From: Emcibacter sp.
Lineage (GTDB): Bacteria; Pseudomonadota; Alphaproteobacteria; Sphingomonadales; Emcibacteraceae
DNA length: 64,000 bases
Assembly (NCBI GenBank): GCA_021741205.1
Contig: JAIOYI010000004.1
Span: 151,230-215,229, forward strand
Direction of reading: 5' to 3'
The notes below the pieces were generated by a model that was not told the DNA's origin, made no database searches, and worked only from the letters and a program-made list of their open reading frames with translations. Position 1 is the first letter of the stretch, and every line of letters begins with the position of its first letter. This document shows positions 63,188-64,000 of this stretch, one piece after another. Made by a program: the position numbers and the translations under genes.

Positions 63188-64000
63188 ATGAGAATAACAC
63201 ATATCATTGGCATTATGGGTCTAGCGATAATTTTGAACGCTTGCGAAAAAGAAAAGTCTGCCGATACGGTTTTTATCAACGGTAAAATTTATACGGTTGA
63301 TGAAACAATGCCTTGGGTCGATGCGCTTGCGGTGCAGGACGGTAAAATTATTGCACGGGGTAATCAAAGTGATGTCAGTCCCTATATTGGAAAGAATACG
63401 CAAACCATAGACCTTGGCGGTATGATGGCCATGCCTGGTATCAATGATGCCCATTCCCATTTATATGGTGGTCTCAAGGAAAAATATTATTGTCTCTTTC
63501 CCGCGGAATTTACACCGCCGGAGGTGAAGATAAAACTTACAGAATGTGTGGCAAAGGCCAAAGACGGCGAATTTATCATGGGTGGCTATTGGGTGAGCAG
63601 CTTTTTTGATATTTATGATATCCCATCGCCAAGGGCGTGGCTAGATGAAATATCTGCAGACAAACCCATTATACTTGCCGATGATTCTGGCCATAACAGC
63701 TGGGCAAATTCAAAAGCTCTTGCGGATTTAGGCTATAATAAGGAAAGCCCAGACCCCATGAGCGGGACCATTGTGCGGGATTTTGATGGATCACCAAATG
63801 GACTTTTGTTTGAAACGGCATCTGGTGAAATTGAAGAATATTATGATGCCCGTTGGACCACCGAGCAACAGGATATTGGCCTAAGGCATAGTCTTGCATT
63901 GATGGCAAGCTTTGGCATTACAGGCGTTAAGGATGCCTCTATGCGTATAGAAGTTCTTAAAGTCATGCATAATATTGATGTGACGGATGGTCTTACGGCC
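63188..64000 (+). CDS. Amidohydrolase lipoprotein, YtcJ-like (3' end beyond window)
   Basis: The first 271 residues of an amidohydrolase; the gene runs off the right edge. A lipobox (IILNACEK near residue 19) predicts a periplasm-facing lipoprotein. Then come DTVFINGKIYTVDETMPWVD, the metal-binding strand MPGINDAHSHLYGG (H-X-H), and ILADDSGHNSWANSKAL, typical of the YtcJ-like branch. GGAGGG precedes the ATG. It probably hydrolyses an amide or ester in the periplasm after entry through the TonB receptor. Confidence 0.88.
   Translation, partial: MRITHIIGIMGLAIILNACEKEKSADTVFINGKIYTVDETMPWVDALAVQDGKIIARGNQSDVSPYIGKNTQTIDLGGMMAMPGINDAHSHLYGGLKEKYYCLFPAEFTPPEVKIKLTECVAKAKDGEFIMGGYWVSSFFDIYDIPSPRAWLDEISADKPIILADDSGHNSWANSKALADLGYNKESPDPMSGTIVRDFDGSPNGLLFETASGEIEEYYDARWTTEQQDIGLRHSLALMASFGITGVKDASMRIEVLKVMHNIDVTDGLTA

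Overview
The window is a chromosomal segment of a moderately AT-rich Gram-negative bacterium, almost certainly an alphaproteobacterium. The strongest pointer is the block rnd-lptC-lptA-lptB-rpoN-hpf-ptsN (8.0-13.8 kb, minus strand), a gene order typical of that class. TamA/TamB, a fused PabB-PabC, an IalB-like protein, long-form HPF, a short RNase D and a sphingomonad-style TonB receptor with amidohydrolase agree with this. A marine group near Kordiimonadales/Emcibacter would fit, but that placement is inference only.

Layout. 0-2.2 kb: a porin cut by the left edge, divergent from an ApbE flavinyl transferase, with Fur-box-like dyads between them. 2.2-8.0 kb: pabBC, then a module of a Sel1/SPOR protein, a ParA-type ATPase, a ribbon-helix-helix protein and a TPR/SPOR lipoprotein. 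8.0-18.7 kb: a minus-strand housekeeping block (ptsN, hpf, rpoN, lptB/A/C, rnd, aroC, fabI, a YihY protein, a DnaJ-family cochaperone, a glycine-zipper lipoprotein). 18.7-28.2 kb: pdxH, a CDF metal transporter, an arylamine N-acetyltransferase, a receiver protein, an iron-sulfur type repressor divergent from a Rieske-fusion protein, a DMT exporter, a PAP2 protein, and nadA-nadC.

28.2-36.5 kb is an accessory region: an MFS transporter with operator-like dyads, several small unknown genes, palindromic and tandem repeats, a second copy of the dinB 3' end about 2.1 kb from the intact gene, an orphan restriction-like nuclease, and a metallo-beta-lactamase gene carrying two in-frame copies of a 75-bp palindromic element. 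36.5-41.7 kb: methionine gamma-lyase, a histidine kinase relic, a 3-oxoacid CoA-transferase pair, an IalB-like protein, rlmN and an NsrR-like regulator. 41.7-47.9 kb: a surface-polysaccharide cluster that looks exosortase-A associated (ligase, hydrolase 1, WecB, sugar epimerase, YdcF, transglutaminase-like protein), with no exosortase inside the window. 48.0-55.0 kb: tRNA-Gln, a cold-shock gene, and tamA-tamB.

55.2-64.0 kb reads as a catabolic locus: a MalT-type LuxR regulator, then amidase, HDAC-like deacetylase, TonB-dependent receptor and a periplasmic amidohydrolase lipoprotein cut by the right edge. Together they suggest uptake and stepwise hydrolysis of an unknown amide or acylated amine. 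No CRISPR array, integrase or complete insertion sequence was seen.
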